Below are positions 51,401 through 59,728 of a DNA stretch of 64,000 nt, piece by piece (within the stretch, counting starts at the first letter, position 1; each line of letters opens with the position of its first letter). The notes under the pieces are model-generated. The model had not been told where the DNA came from. It searched no databases and was given only the letters and a program-made list of their open reading frames with translations. A program made the translations under genes and the position numbers. The stretch spans positions 123,785 to 187,784 of the forward strand of contig NZ_JBKBEX010000006.1 of assembly GCF_047303325.1 (NCBI RefSeq), in the 5' to 3' direction. Source of the stretch: Polaromonas sp047303325 (lineage in GTDB: Bacteria > Pseudomonadota > Gammaproteobacteria > Burkholderiales > Burkholderiaceae_C).

Positions 51401-52788
51401 CGCCGGCCGCGGCGCGTGCTGTAGCCGTCGGCCAGCATCTGCACCACCTGCTCGAACTCGCGCAGCGAAAGGTTGCGGTAGGGATGGGCGCGGCACAGGC
51501 AGCTGTACAAGGCATCGAGCGGCCATTCGCGGCAGCCGGTTTCGGCGACGATGTGCTGCGCCAGCGCGTCCAGCGGTTTTTCCGGCACGTGGATGCGGTC
51601 CAGTTCGCCGCGCTCCACCGCGGCCAGCAAGGCGCTGCATTCGAGCAAATCGTCCAGCGCCAGCGGAAACAGCCGCCCCTTGAGGATGGCGCCTATGGCA
51701 TGGCCGGCGCGGCCCACGCGCTGCAGCAAGGCATTGATCGCGCGCGGCGAGCCGATCTGGCACACCAGGTCTATGTCGCCGATGTCGATGCCGAGCTCCA
51801 GCGAACTGGTGGCCACCAGCGCCTTGAGCTCGCCCTGCTTGAGCCGTTGCTCCGCGTTCAGGCGATGCTCGCGCGCCAGGCTGCCGTGGTGGGCGGTGAC
51901 GTGCTCCTCGCCCAGCCGCTCGGCCAGGTGGCGCGCCACGCGCTCCGCGACGCGGCGCTGGTTGACAAAAATCAGCGTCGTGCGGTGCTGCGCCACCAGC
52001 TCGGTGAGCCGGTCGTAAAGTTCGTCCCAGACCTCGATAGGCATCACCGCGGTCAGCGGCGAGCGCGGCATTTCTATCGCGAGGTCGCGCTCGCGCACAT
52101 GGCCGGTGTCTATGATTGCTACCGCTTCATCGCGGTTGCCTATGAGGAAGCGCGCCATTTCGTCCAGCGGCTTCACGGTGGCCGACAGGCCTATGCGCAC
52201 CGGCGGCTTGTCGCACAGCGCCTCCAGCCGTTCCAGCGACAGCATCAAATGCGAGCCGCGCTTGACGCCGGCCACCGCGTGCAGCTCGTCGACGATCACG
52301 CTTTTCACCGACTTGAGCATCGCGCGGCCCGAGTCGGAACTCAGCAGGATGTACAGCGACTCCGGCGTGGTCACCAGGATGTGCGGCGGCGCGCGGCGCA
52401 TGCGCTCGCGTTCGGCCGGCGGCGTGTCGCCCGTGCGCACGACGGCGCGTATGCCGAGGTCGGGCAGACCCATCGCGGCCAGCCCGGCCTGTATGCCGGC
52501 CAGGGGCTCCTCGAGGTTCTTGCGGATGTCGTTGGACAGCGCCTTGAGCGGTGACACGTAAAGCACGTGCACCTCGTCCGAAAGCCCGGTGTCCAGGCCC
52601 TCGCGCACCAGCTCGTCAATTGCCGACAGAAAAGCCGCGAGCGTCTTGCCCGAGCCCGTGGGCGCCGCGATCAGCGCATGGCGGCGCTGCGAGGTCACCG
52701 CCCATGCCTGGGCCTGCACCTCGGTGGCGCGGCCGAACCGGCCTGCTAGCCAGACGGAAACAGCCGGGTGGAAGGGGAGCTGGGACAC
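48490..52788 (-). CDS. lhr: Lhr-type DEAD/DEAH superfamily II helicase
   Basis: This ~1432-residue ATP-dependent helicase is of the Large helicase-related family. Motif I APTGSGKT lies near residue 42, motif II is VDELHAV, motif III LSATV, and motif VI QRVGRAGH. The Lhr core winged-helix region and a long C-terminal domain match full-length E. coli-type Lhr (about 1500 residues). Lhr unwinds DNA/RNA hybrids and is linked to DNA repair. GTG 52788 (V-S-Q-L-P-F-H-P-A-V) is taken as the start because conservation begins there. The frame stays open to 52923 but only with a TTG and low-complexity residues. The start is uncertain. Confidence 0.88.
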   Translation of the reverse strand: MSQLPFHPAVSVWLAGRFGRATEVQAQAWAVTSQRRHALIAAPTGSGKTLAAFLSAIDELVREGLDTGLSDEVHVLYVSPLKALSNDIRKNLEEPLAGIQAGLAAMGLPDLGIRAVVRTGDTPPAERERMRRAPPHILVTTPESLYILLSSDSGRAMLKSVKSVIVDELHAVAGVKRGSHLMLSLERLEALCDKPPVRIGLSATVKPLDEMARFLIGNRDEAVAIIDTGHVRERDLAIEMPRSPLTAVMPIEVWDELYDRLTELVAQHRTTLIFVNQRRVAERVARHLAERLGEEHVTAHHGSLAREHRLNAEQRLKQGELKALVATSSLELGIDIGDIDLVCQIGSPRAINALLQRVGRAGHAIGAILKGRLFPLALDDLLECSALLAAVERGELDRIHVPEKPLDALAQHIVAETGCREWPLDALYSCLCRAHPYRNLSLREFEQVVQMLADGYSTRRGRRGAYLHYDAVNRMLRARRGARLAAVTNAGVIPDQFDYEVVLLPDGHRVGTLNEDFAFESLPGDIFQLGNASYRIAKVETGKVMVEDARGQPPSMPFWLGESLGRSDELSEAVSRLCETANTLLEDGVPACERWLRDELQLPAAAAQQLALYLAASKAALGVLPSRRHIVFERFFDEVGDTHLVIHSPYGSRINKAWGLALRKRMCRKFNFELQASALEDSIVLSLGPTHSFALEEVRHYLKSASAREVLVQALLDAPMFGTRWRWNATASLAVRRMNGGRKVPPQFQRSDAEDLLTVVFPDQLACAENLVGEREIPDHPLVAQTLHDCLHETMDVDGFVRLLAGMEAGEVRISTRDLASPSPLAHAILNAKPYAFLDGGAAEERRTKAVSAKPLMDLQTAADIGKLDPQVIAQVREDAWPDIRSADELHDALVVHGFLSATEAPLPDVPDYIAALSQQRRISRLGLPAGGALYVAAERLHEFQAVFPDAPLSPAIAPTSAARPTAEDALREILRGRLDLLGPVTAQALAAPLEMGGEAALTALLQLEAEGAVMRGGFTAAGADEWCDRRLLARMHRNTREKLRAEFQPVPPAQFMRFLFRWHQLGNTGGDGQGDERREGEGGLADVLRQLEGFAAPAGAWEDELLAARVKGYLPAMLDKLCAMGRVAWWRPVEAGDAAGRKTGPIRGTPVLLCEREALAHWQQAAGAAVVDDALLSGPARQVLDVLRAHGASFFADLQRDARLLGTQVEQALAELVAHGLATCDSFAGLRSLVMPEDKRNKLRRRRGALDPMDEAGRWSLTRRPRPPEPTPGALAEPHVEHIARVLLRRYGVVFRKLLEREEGLPPWRELFYVLRRLEARGEVRGGRFVSGFSGEQFALPEAATALRRIAKEPGNERVAISAVDPLNLAGILTPGDKVARLPGNRLLFEAGVPVAVQCAGEIRYLREGDAALQWEMKGLLIRRQGQFQPA

Positions 52789-52863
52789 CCCTGTATTTTC
52801 GGGGTTTTCGGGCCGGCGCGGGGCCGGATTTGGCAGAGCCCCGTAGTGGAAAAGGGCTACGGC

Positions 52864-52893
52864 ACGAGGGGGCTTATTACGAGGGGGCTTATT
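52864..52893. repeat. 15-bp perfect tandem repeat at the zntB stop codon
   Basis: The unit ACGAGGGGGCTTATT occurs twice in direct succession (52864-52878 and 52879-52893). The second copy contains the stop codon of the CorA/ZntB gene; the first is untranslated for that gene. In the helicase frame it would read a repeated N-K-P-P-R, which argues against the longer helicase start. It looks like a slippage duplication. Confidence 0.7.
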
Positions 52894-53896
52894 GCTTCTG
52901 CCGGTAAACGTACCAGGCCGCAAAGGCGGTGAACACGCCGATGATCGCCACGATCACCATAAAGCCATGCGGGTGCTGTGACAGGGGAATGCCGCCCACA
53001 TTCATGCCCAGCAGGCCGGCCACGATGTTGATGGGCAGGGCCAGCACCGTCACCATGGTCAGGGTAAAGACACTGCGGTTGGTTTCTTCGCTGACCTGGG
53101 CGGCGATTTCTTCCTGCAGCAGCTTGATGCGCTCCTTGAGCTCCGACAGGTCGCGTATGGTCAGCGAAAACTCCTCGGTGGCCTGGCGCAGTTCCTCAAG
53201 GTCACCTTCGCTGACCCAGGGCGGCGGCAGGCGCAGCAAACGGAAGAGGGCGCCCGGCTCCGGCGCCAGCAGGCGCTGCAGCCGCACCAGCACGCGGCGC
53301 AGCTTGCCCAGGTCGGCGCGGCGGTTGTGCAGCCGGCCCACCAGGAATTTGTCTTCCACCACGTCGACCTGCACTGTCGCATCGCGCACGATGCGCACCA
53401 GCACGTCGCCCTGCTCGCGCAGCAAATGGTTGAGGAAGGACACCGAAGACGCCAGCGGCTTCTTGCCGTTCTTCACCGCGTCGCGCAGCCGGTCAATCGA
53501 CCTCAGCGGATGCGAGCGCGCGCTCAGCGCCATGTGCGGCCCCACGTTGAGCCACAGGCTGGCCATCTCGGCCGGGTCGAAAGCGAATTCGTAAGCCACG
53601 TCGTTGACCACGGCGATCAAGGTGTCGTGGGCGTCCTCGATGCGCGTGGAGCGCGAGCCCTCGTGCAGCGCCTCAAAAAACTCCGGCACCGGGTTCAGGT
53701 GCTTGCGTATGCTGGCCTCGGCCGCCGCGTCGCTGAGGTTGAAGTGCAGCCAGACGAAATCCGATTTGCCCTTGGGCGCATCGTTCTTGAGCCAGGCCGC
53801 CGCCTCCATGAGGTCCACAGGCACGCCGGGCGCGCCGTTTTCAAAGCGGTAGCCGCAGAGCAGGCCGGTCTTGTCGGCGCCGTAAGTGATGTCCAT
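52889..53896 (-). CDS. zntB: CorA/ZntB family divalent metal transporter
   Basis: This 335-residue protein has a large cytoplasmic N-terminal domain with a long helix (residues ~150-270). Two C-terminal transmembrane helices flank the pore motif G-M-N in AGLLGMNVGGIPL. The G-M-N-V-G-G-I-P loop is the ZntB form rather than the Mg-specific CorA form, so zinc or another divalent ion is likely. It lies upstream of the helicase gene on the same strand, 100 bp before its assumed start. Confidence 0.87.
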   Translation of the reverse strand: MDITYGADKTGLLCGYRFENGAPGVPVDLMEAAAWLKNDAPKGKSDFVWLHFNLSDAAAEASIRKHLNPVPEFFEALHEGSRSTRIEDAHDTLIAVVNDVAYEFAFDPAEMASLWLNVGPHMALSARSHPLRSIDRLRDAVKNGKKPLASSVSFLNHLLREQGDVLVRIVRDATVQVDVVEDKFLVGRLHNRRADLGKLRRVLVRLQRLLAPEPGALFRLLRLPPPWVSEGDLEELRQATEEFSLTIRDLSELKERIKLLQEEIAAQVSEETNRSVFTLTMVTVLALPINIVAGLLGMNVGGIPLSQHPHGFMVIVAIIGVFTAFAAWYVYRQKQ

Positions 53897-53977
53897 TCAG
53901 GGAGGGGGAACTTGGGTCAGGTTCAGAAAGAGGTCCCACAGTGTGTAGCCCCTTCATGACGGTTCGGTGACAGTCCC

Positions 53978-54009
53978 GACATGAGTCCGGGCCTGTCCGG
54001 CTTCATGTC
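53978..54009. promoter_or_regulatory. Interrupted palindrome upstream of the LacI gene
   Basis: GACATGA (53978-53984) pairs with TCATGTC (54003-54009), and inside it CCGG (53987-53990) pairs with CCGG (53997-54000). It lies in the spacer between the zntB and LacI-type genes, upstream of the LacI operator. It may be a terminator-like structure or a second operator. Evidence is only the symmetry. Confidence 0.3.
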
Positions 54010-54036
54010 ATAAGGCGGTCATTTTTGGCGGCTCCA

Positions 54037-54052
54037 ATGTAAACGATTACAT
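54037..54052. promoter_or_regulatory. LacI-family operator overlapping the LacI gene leader
   Basis: ATGTAAACGATTACAT is an almost perfect palindrome of the LacI/GalR type (consensus TGTAAACG-TTTACA). It ends 11 bases before the GTG start of the LacI-type gene and abuts its ribosome site, so bound repressor would block its own expression. The downstream ABC operon leader (55069-55104) has no second clear copy, so control of the operon may be by read-through. Confidence 0.7.
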
Positions 54053-54063
54053 GAGGAGCGCGG

Positions 54064-55068
54064 GTGAGCATTCAGGCAGTGGCGGAACAGGCGGGGGTCT
54101 CGGTGGCAACGGTGTCGCGGGTGTTCAACTCGCCCGGCAAAGTCAGCCCCGAAACCCGTGCGCTGGTCGAGAAGGCCGCGCGCGAACGCGGCTACCTGCC
54201 CAATGCCAGTGCGCGCTCCCTGCGCACCCAGCGCAGCCGCGTGCTCGGTGTGGTGCTGCCCACCTTGCTCAACCCGGTGTTCGCCGAATGCCTGGAAGGC
54301 ATCGCGCGTTCGGCCACGCGCGCCGGCTACGCCATCCTGCCGCTGACCACCAACTACCGGCTTGAAGAGGAAGAACAAGCCGTCAACCTGCTGCTGGCCG
54401 GCAGCGTCGACGCCATGATCCTGGTGGTGTCCAGCCCGGAGACTTCCGTGGCCCTGCAGCGGCTGGGCGTCGCGCAACTGCCTTATGTGCTGGCCTACAA
54501 CCGCCACCCCGCTCATCCCTGCGTGTCGGTGGACAGCGAGCAGGCGGTCGCGGCGCTGGTGGCGCGGCTCGCGGCCATGGGCCACAGCCGCATCGCCATG
54601 GTCAGCGGCCAGCTCAGCGCCTCCGACCGCGCCCAGCAGCGCCGCCGCGGTTTTCTGCAAGGCATGGCGGCGGCCGGGCTGGCAGACCCGCAGGTGCTGG
54701 AAGTGCCTTTTGTGGAAACCGCCGTCAGCGACATCACGGCCCTGCTGCTGCGCGAGCCGCTGCCCAGCGCGCTGGTCTGCTCCAACGATTTGCTGGCCAT
54801 ACGCAGCCTGCGCGCGGCGCACCTGGCCGGGCTCTCGGTGCCGCGCGACCTGAGCGTGGTCGGTTTTGACGGCATCGCGCTCGGTGAAGACCTGCGGCCC
54901 ATGCTGAGCACCATCACCCAGCCCAATGCCGACATAGGCCGCTGCAGCGTCGAGCTGCTGGTGCAGGCGCTGGCCGGCGGCGCCGCCCTGACGCCAGCCA
55001 GCAGCCTTTCGCTGGCCCATGGTTTTCGCGAAGGCGAATCCTGCGCCGCGCCCTCAGTCAATTCCTAG
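54064..55068 (+). CDS. LacI family regulator (GTG start)
   Basis: This 334-residue LacI/GalR protein has the N-terminal helix-turn-helix SIQAVAEQAGVSVATVSRVF and hinge NASARSLRTQRS. The periplasmic-binding-protein-like ligand domain holds GVVLPTLLNPVFAEC and LVCSNDLLAIRSL. The GTG at 54064 follows GAGGAGCGCG, and an ATG at 54051 is out of frame. It sits directly before an ABC importer/phosphodiesterase operon and is its presumed repressor. Confidence 0.9.
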   Translation: MSIQAVAEQAGVSVATVSRVFNSPGKVSPETRALVEKAARERGYLPNASARSLRTQRSRVLGVVLPTLLNPVFAECLEGIARSATRAGYAILPLTTNYRLEEEEQAVNLLLAGSVDAMILVVSSPETSVALQRLGVAQLPYVLAYNRHPAHPCVSVDSEQAVAALVARLAAMGHSRIAMVSGQLSASDRAQQRRRGFLQGMAAAGLADPQVLEVPFVETAVSDITALLLREPLPSALVCSNDLLAIRSLRAAHLAGLSVPRDLSVVGFDGIALGEDLRPMLSTITQPNADIGRCSVELLVQALAGGAALTPASSLSLAHGFREGESCAAPSVNS

Positions 55069-55104
55069 TCCCCTCACTTTCACTTCATCCACAACGGAGC
55101 TCCC

Positions 55105-56118
55105 ATGAAAACATCTTTGCAACGACTCGCCCACGCCGCCGTGCTGGCCCTTGGCCTGGCCGCCGGCACCAATGCCCTGGCCCAGACTGCCATCTGCTAC
55201 AACTGCCCGCCCGAATGGGCCGACTGGGGGACGCAGCTCAAGGCCATCAAGGCCAAGACCGGCGTCACCGTGCCGCCCGACAACAAGAACTCCGGCCAGT
55301 CGCTCGCGCAGATGATTGCCGAAAAAGCCAACCCGGTGGCCGACGTGACCTACCTGGGCGTGACCTTCGCCATCCAGGCGCAGAAGGACGGCGTGGTCGG
55401 CACTTACAAGCCCGCCGCCTGGAACGAGATTCCCGACGGCCTCAAGGACCCGCAAGGCCACTGGTTCACCATCCACTCGGGCACCCTGGGCTTTATGGTC
55501 AACGTCGACGCACTCAAGGGCAAGCCCGTGCCGCGTTCCTGGGCCGACCTGCTCAAGCCCGAGTACAAAGGCCTGGTCGGCTACCTGGACCCGGCCTCGG
55601 CCTTTGTCGGTTATGTGGGCGCTGTCGCCGTCAACCAGGCGCGCGGCGGCACGCTGGACAACTTCACGCCCGGCATCGAGTACTTCAAGGCGCTGCAGAA
55701 AAATGAGCCTATCGTTCCCAAGCAGACCTCGTATGCGCGCATGCTGTCCGGTGAAATCGCCATCCTGCTTGACTACGACTTCAACGCCTACCGCGCCAAG
55801 TACAAGGACAAGGCCAACGTCGAGTTTGTGATCCCGGCCGAAGGCACCATCGTTGTCCCCTACGTCATGAGCCTGGTGGCCAAGGCGCCCAATGCCGACA
55901 ACGGCAAGAAGGTGCTGGACTTTGTGCTGTCCGACGAAGGCCAGGCCATCTGGGCCAATGCCTACCTGCGTCCGGTGCGTGCCAGCGCGATCTCGAAAGA
56001 AGCCCAGTCGCGCTTCCTGCCGGCCAGCGAATACGCGCGTGCCAAAAGCGTGGACTACGCCCGCATGGCCGCCGTGCAAAAAGGCTTTTCCGACCGCTAC
56101 CTGAAAGAAGCCCAGTAA
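55105..56118 (+). CDS. ABC transporter substrate-binding protein, putrescine/phosphonate/iron type
   Basis: This 337-residue periplasmic receptor has a signal peptide ending TNALAQ. The mature part starts TAICYNCPPEWADWG and has the fold of the SBP_bac_8/FbpA-PotD-PhnS group (GTLGFMVNVDALKGKPVPRSW, then YVMSLVAKAPNADNG). CGGAGC precedes the ATG. The operon ends in a phosphodiesterase, so the ligand may be a phosphodiester or phosphonate such as a glycerophosphodiester. That is inference from context. Confidence 0.88.
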   Translation: MKTSLQRLAHAAVLALGLAAGTNALAQTAICYNCPPEWADWGTQLKAIKAKTGVTVPPDNKNSGQSLAQMIAEKANPVADVTYLGVTFAIQAQKDGVVGTYKPAAWNEIPDGLKDPQGHWFTIHSGTLGFMVNVDALKGKPVPRSWADLLKPEYKGLVGYLDPASAFVGYVGAVAVNQARGGTLDNFTPGIEYFKALQKNEPIVPKQTSYARMLSGEIAILLDYDFNAYRAKYKDKANVEFVIPAEGTIVVPYVMSLVAKAPNADNGKKVLDFVLSDEGQAIWANAYLRPVRASAISKEAQSRFLPASEYARAKSVDYARMAAVQKGFSDRYLKEAQ

Positions 56119-56170
56119 AAGAAGCTTGGTAAAAGAAGCCCAGTAAACCAGCCTGGTATTGAGAGCACCC

Positions 56171-56992
56171 ATGAGTTCTTCCACCTTCGCGCCCCCGCGC
56201 CTGCTGCTGGCCTGCGCGGCGCCGGCAGTTGCTTTCTTCGCGGCCTTCTGGCTCTTGCCGGCAGTGCAGCTGCTGGCCTTGCCCGGCAAGCTGGGGTGGG
56301 GGACTTATTTTGTGGTGCTCACGAACACCCGTTACCTGCAAAGCCTGTTGCAAACCCTGGGCCTGTCGCTGGCAGTGACGCTGGCCACCCTGGTGCTGGG
56401 CGGCCTGGTGGGCATCACGCTGGCAAGGGCGCGTTTCGCGGGGCGCAAGCTGCTGCTCTCGCTGCTGGCCTTGCCGCTGTCCTTCCCGGGCGTCATCATC
56501 GGTTTCTTCATCATCCTGCTGGGCGGGCGCCAGGGCCTGGTGGCCGACCTTGCCGATGTGCTGGGACTGGGTCGCGTCACCTTTGCCTACGGCCTGGCCG
56601 GGCTGTTTTTCGGTTACCTGTATTTTTCGCTGCCGCGCGCCATTGTGAGTTACACGGCCGCGGCCGCCGCCATGGACTTCCCGCTCGAAGAAGCCGCGCG
56701 TTCGCTGGGCGCCTCGCGCTGGCGCGTGGTGCGCGACGTCTGGCTGCCCGAGCTTGCGCCCACCACCCTGGCCTGCGGCGCGATTGTGTTCGCCACCGCC
56801 ATGGGCGCCTTCGGCACGGCCTTCACCTTGGCCAGCAAGTTCGAGGTGCTGCCCATCACGATTTACAGCGAGTTCACCAACTACGCCAACTTCGCGCTGG
56901 CCGCCAGCCTGTCCATCATGCTGGGCCTGATCACCTGGCTGGTGCTGTTTCTCTCGCGCCGTGCCGCCGGCCCGGCCGCGGCGGGGGCTTGA
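56171..56992 (+). CDS. ABC transporter permease 1
   Basis: A 273-residue permease with about six transmembrane helices and the EAA loop EEAARSLGASRWRVVRDVWLP near residue 175, which contacts the ATPase. It belongs to the PotB/PhnU-like group. ATG 56171 is chosen over an upstream TTG reading. The next permease gene begins five bases after the stop. It is part of the LacI-controlled importer. Confidence 0.9.
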   Translation: MSSSTFAPPRLLLACAAPAVAFFAAFWLLPAVQLLALPGKLGWGTYFVVLTNTRYLQSLLQTLGLSLAVTLATLVLGGLVGITLARARFAGRKLLLSLLALPLSFPGVIIGFFIILLGGRQGLVADLADVLGLGRVTFAYGLAGLFFGYLYFSLPRAIVSYTAAAAAMDFPLEEAARSLGASRWRVVRDVWLPELAPTTLACGAIVFATAMGAFGTAFTLASKFEVLPITIYSEFTNYANFALAASLSIMLGLITWLVLFLSRRAAGPAAAGA

Positions 56993-56996
56993 TGCC

Positions 56997-57794
56997 ATGA
57001 AAACGCCTCGCCAGGTTTCCCTGCCGCTTGTGCTGCTGACGGCGCTGGTCGCCGTGTTCATGGTCGCGCCCATCGTGCTCTCGGTGCTCGCGGGGCTGGT
57101 CAACAACTACAGCGCCGGCCTTAAAAGCGGGCTCACGCTGCGCTGGCTCGCTGAAGTGTGGGAGCTTTACGGCGGCACCGTCGCCGCCTCGCTACTGCTG
57201 GCCTTGCTGTGCGTGCTGGGCAACCTGCTGATCGGCATTCCCTGCGCCTATGCGCTGGCGCGCAGCCGTTCGCGCATGGCCAGGGTGTTTGAAGAGCTGC
57301 TCACGCTTCCGGTGGCCGTGCCCGGCCTGGCCACCGCGCTGGCGCTGATCCTGGCCTATGGGCAGATCAGCGGCTTCCGGCAAAGTTATGGTTTCGTGCT
57401 GGTGGGCCACATGGTGTTCACCTTGCCCTTTATGGTGCGCACCGTGTCCTCGGCCTTCCAGCGGCCCGAGCTGTATGCGCTCGAAGAGGCCGCGCGCACG
57501 CTGGGCGCTGGCTTCGCGCAGCGCTTTATGGGTGTGCTGCTGCCTGCCGTGCTGCCCGCCATCGTGGCCGGCTGCCTGATGGTGTTCACGCTCTCGGTCG
57601 GCGAGTTCAACCTCACCTGGATGCTGCACACGCCGCTCACGCGCACCTTGCCCGTGGGCCTGGCCGACAGCTATGCCTCCATGCGGCTGGAAATCGGCTC
57701 CGCCTACACCCTCGTCTTTCTCCTTGTCATCCTCCCCGTGCTGTGGGGCCTGCAGGCCGCCGGCACCTTGATTGAAAAACACCATGGACGTTGA
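56997..57794 (+). CDS. ABC transporter permease 2
   Basis: A 265-residue permease of the PotC/PhnV type, with six predicted helices and the EAA loop EEAARTLGAGFAQRFMGVLLP near residue 165. Its 3' end overlaps the ATPase gene by 11 bases, so the two are coupled. With the previous permease it forms the channel of the importer. Confidence 0.9.
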   Translation: MKTPRQVSLPLVLLTALVAVFMVAPIVLSVLAGLVNNYSAGLKSGLTLRWLAEVWELYGGTVAASLLLALLCVLGNLLIGIPCAYALARSRSRMARVFEELLTLPVAVPGLATALALILAYGQISGFRQSYGFVLVGHMVFTLPFMVRTVSSAFQRPELYALEEAARTLGAGFAQRFMGVLLPAVLPAIVAGCLMVFTLSVGEFNLTWMLHTPLTRTLPVGLADSYASMRLEIGSAYTLVFLLVILPVLWGLQAAGTLIEKHHGR

Positions 57795-58863
57795 ACGCAC
57801 ACGCGTGGACATCACCCGCGTAGATATTTTCCACTGCGCCAAAACCTATGCCGACGGCACGCGCGGCCTGCAGCCCACCTCGCTCTCGGTAGAGCCCGGC
57901 GAAGTGCTGGCCCTGCTGGGCCCTTCGGGCTGCGGCAAGACCACACTGCTGCGCCTTATCGCCGGGCTCGAAGTGCCCGACGCCGGAAGCCGCATCACAT
58001 TCGGCGACACCGAGGTCACCCACCTGCCGGTGGAGCGGCGCGGCATAGGCATGGTGTTCCAGCATTACGCGCTGTTCCCGCAGATGAGCGTCGAAGCCAA
58101 CATCGCCTACGGCCTGCGCGTGCGCGGTGTGGACGAAGCCGAAAAGCGCCGCGTGGTCGGCGAACTCATAGACCTGGTGCGCCTGAACGGCCTTGAGAAA
58201 AAACGCCCGGCCGAACTCTCGGGCGGCCAGCGCCAGCGCGTGGCCCTGGCCCGCGCCGTGGCCGTGCGCCCGCGCGTGCTGCTGCTTGACGAACCGCTCA
58301 CCGCGCTCGACGCCAAGCTCAAGGAATCGGTGCGCGACGAACTCGCCGAACTATTGCGGCGCCTGCACATCACCGCCATCCACGTCACCCACGACCAGCA
58401 GGAAGCGCTGGCGATTGCCGACAGGCTGGCCGTGATGCAGGCCGGCCGCATTGTGCAGGTCGGCCGCGGCGAGGCGTTGTACCGCACGCCTGAACATCCT
58501 TTTGTCGCGAGCTTCCTGGGCCGCGTCAATCGGCTGGCGCGCGACGAGGCCGCGCGCGCCGCCCATGTCGTCAGGCTGGGCGATATGGACATTGCCTGCC
58601 CGCCCGCCTGGCAGGCGCAGGACAGCGTGCTGGTGCGGCCCGAAGACATCGAGGTCGGCGAGGTCGCCGCTGGCTGGGGCGATGCCGTGGTGTCGCAGCG
58701 CGTCTTCCTCGGCGACCGCATCCAGCTCAAGCTCTTGCTGGCCGACCAGACCTGCGTCAATGCCGAAGTCGGGCGCGACCACCCGGCCTGCGTGGGCGAC
58801 GCCGTCGGCATACGCATACAGCCGCATCACCTCATGCCCGGCAGCGAACTGGCTGTTGCATAA
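57784..58863 (+). CDS. ABC transporter ATP-binding protein
   Basis: This 359-residue ATPase of the PotA/MalK/UgpC style has Walker A GPSGCGKTT, Q-loop VFQHYALFP, signature LSGGQRQRVALARA, Walker B VLLLDEPLTALD and H-loop THDQQEAL. A C-terminal TOBE-type regulatory domain (VLVRPEDIEVG) follows. It has the right place and type to energise the two permeases upstream. Confidence 0.93.
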   Translation: MDVERTRVDITRVDIFHCAKTYADGTRGLQPTSLSVEPGEVLALLGPSGCGKTTLLRLIAGLEVPDAGSRITFGDTEVTHLPVERRGIGMVFQHYALFPQMSVEANIAYGLRVRGVDEAEKRRVVGELIDLVRLNGLEKKRPAELSGGQRQRVALARAVAVRPRVLLLDEPLTALDAKLKESVRDELAELLRRLHITAIHVTHDQQEALAIADRLAVMQAGRIVQVGRGEALYRTPEHPFVASFLGRVNRLARDEAARAAHVVRLGDMDIACPPAWQAQDSVLVRPEDIEVGEVAAGWGDAVVSQRVFLGDRIQLKLLLADQTCVNAEVGRDHPACVGDAVGIRIQPHHLMPGSELAVA

Positions 58864-58874
58864 CTCACATCCTT

Positions 58875-59717
58875 ATGACCACCTCACTGCTGCAACTTTC
58901 AGACCTGCATATCCGCGAACCGGGTCGCCTGGCCTACGGCCGCATCAACACCGCGCCCTACCTCGCGCGGGCCGTCGCCTCCGTCCTCGCGCTGCCGCAA
59001 CAGCCCGATGCGGTTGTCATCACCGGCGACCTCACCGACTTCGGCCGCGCGGCCGAGTACGCCCACCTGCGTGAGCTGCTCGCGCCCCTGACCATGCCGG
59101 TCTACCTGATGCCCGGCAACCACGACGAGCGCGCGCAGCTGCGCTTGAGTTTTCCCGACCACACCTACCTCGGAAGTGATGGAGGTGATGGAAGTGATGG
59201 CTTCGTGCAATACAGCGTCGCCATAGGTGGACTGCAGCTGATCGCGCTGGACACCGTGGTGCCAGGCGCCAGCGAAGGCAGCCTGTGCGAGCAAAGGCTA
59301 GCCTGGCTGGCGCGCGAGCTCGAAGCGCATCGCGGCCGGCCCGTGGTCATCGCCATGCACCACCCGCCCTTTGAGACCCTGATAGGCCATATGGACGACA
59401 TAGGCCTGCTCAGCGGTGCGGCCGAACTTGAAGCGCTGGTCAGCCGCTACCCGAATGTCGAGCGCATCCTCTGCGGCCATTTGCACCGCGCCATCCAGGT
59501 GCGCTTTGGCGGCACTGTCGCGGCGACTGTGCCTTCACCGGCTCACCAGGTGCGGCTGGACCTCGCGCCCGACGCGGCCTCAGCCTGGATGCTGGAGCCG
59601 CCTGGCTTTGGCCTGCATGTGCTGCCGCGCGGCGGGCGGTTGGTGAGCCACACGGTGGCGAGTGGAAGCTACGAAGGGCCGTTTCCTTTTCACGAAGGCT
59701 CGGTGTTGATTGACTAG
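58875..59717 (+). CDS. Class III cyclic-nucleotide-type metallophosphodiesterase (GpdQ/CpdA-like)
   Basis: This 280-residue calcineurin-like phosphoesterase binds two metals. Motifs are Asp10 and His12 (LSDLHI), Asp52 (TGDLTD), Asn82-His83 (PGNHDE), His162 (MHHPP), and His202 and His204 (CGHLHR). Family members hydrolyse cAMP or glycerophosphodiesters. As last gene of an ABC importer operon it probably cleaves the imported compound, which favours a GpdQ-like role. A short run of repeated codons (59178-59204, S-D-G-G-D-G-S-D-G) expands a loop after residue 100. No signal peptide, so cytoplasmic. Confidence 0.88.
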   Translation: MTTSLLQLSDLHIREPGRLAYGRINTAPYLARAVASVLALPQQPDAVVITGDLTDFGRAAEYAHLRELLAPLTMPVYLMPGNHDERAQLRLSFPDHTYLGSDGGDGSDGFVQYSVAIGGLQLIALDTVVPGASEGSLCEQRLAWLARELEAHRGRPVVIAMHHPPFETLIGHMDDIGLLSGAAELEALVSRYPNVERILCGHLHRAIQVRFGGTVAATVPSPAHQVRLDLAPDAASAWMLEPPGFGLHVLPRGGRLVSHTVASGSYEGPFPFHEGSVLID

Positions 59718-59728
59718 TGCGGGGAGAG

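Noticed and set aside
50032..52554. 840-codon frame on the plus strand opposite the helicase
   Set aside because: It is antisense to conserved helicase motifs, with His/Gln/Arg-rich low-complexity translation and no ribosome site.
52864..52893. Tandem repeat as a possible CRISPR or attachment site
   Set aside because: There are only two 15-bp adjacent units without spacers, and no integrase or cas gene. Slippage duplication is simpler.
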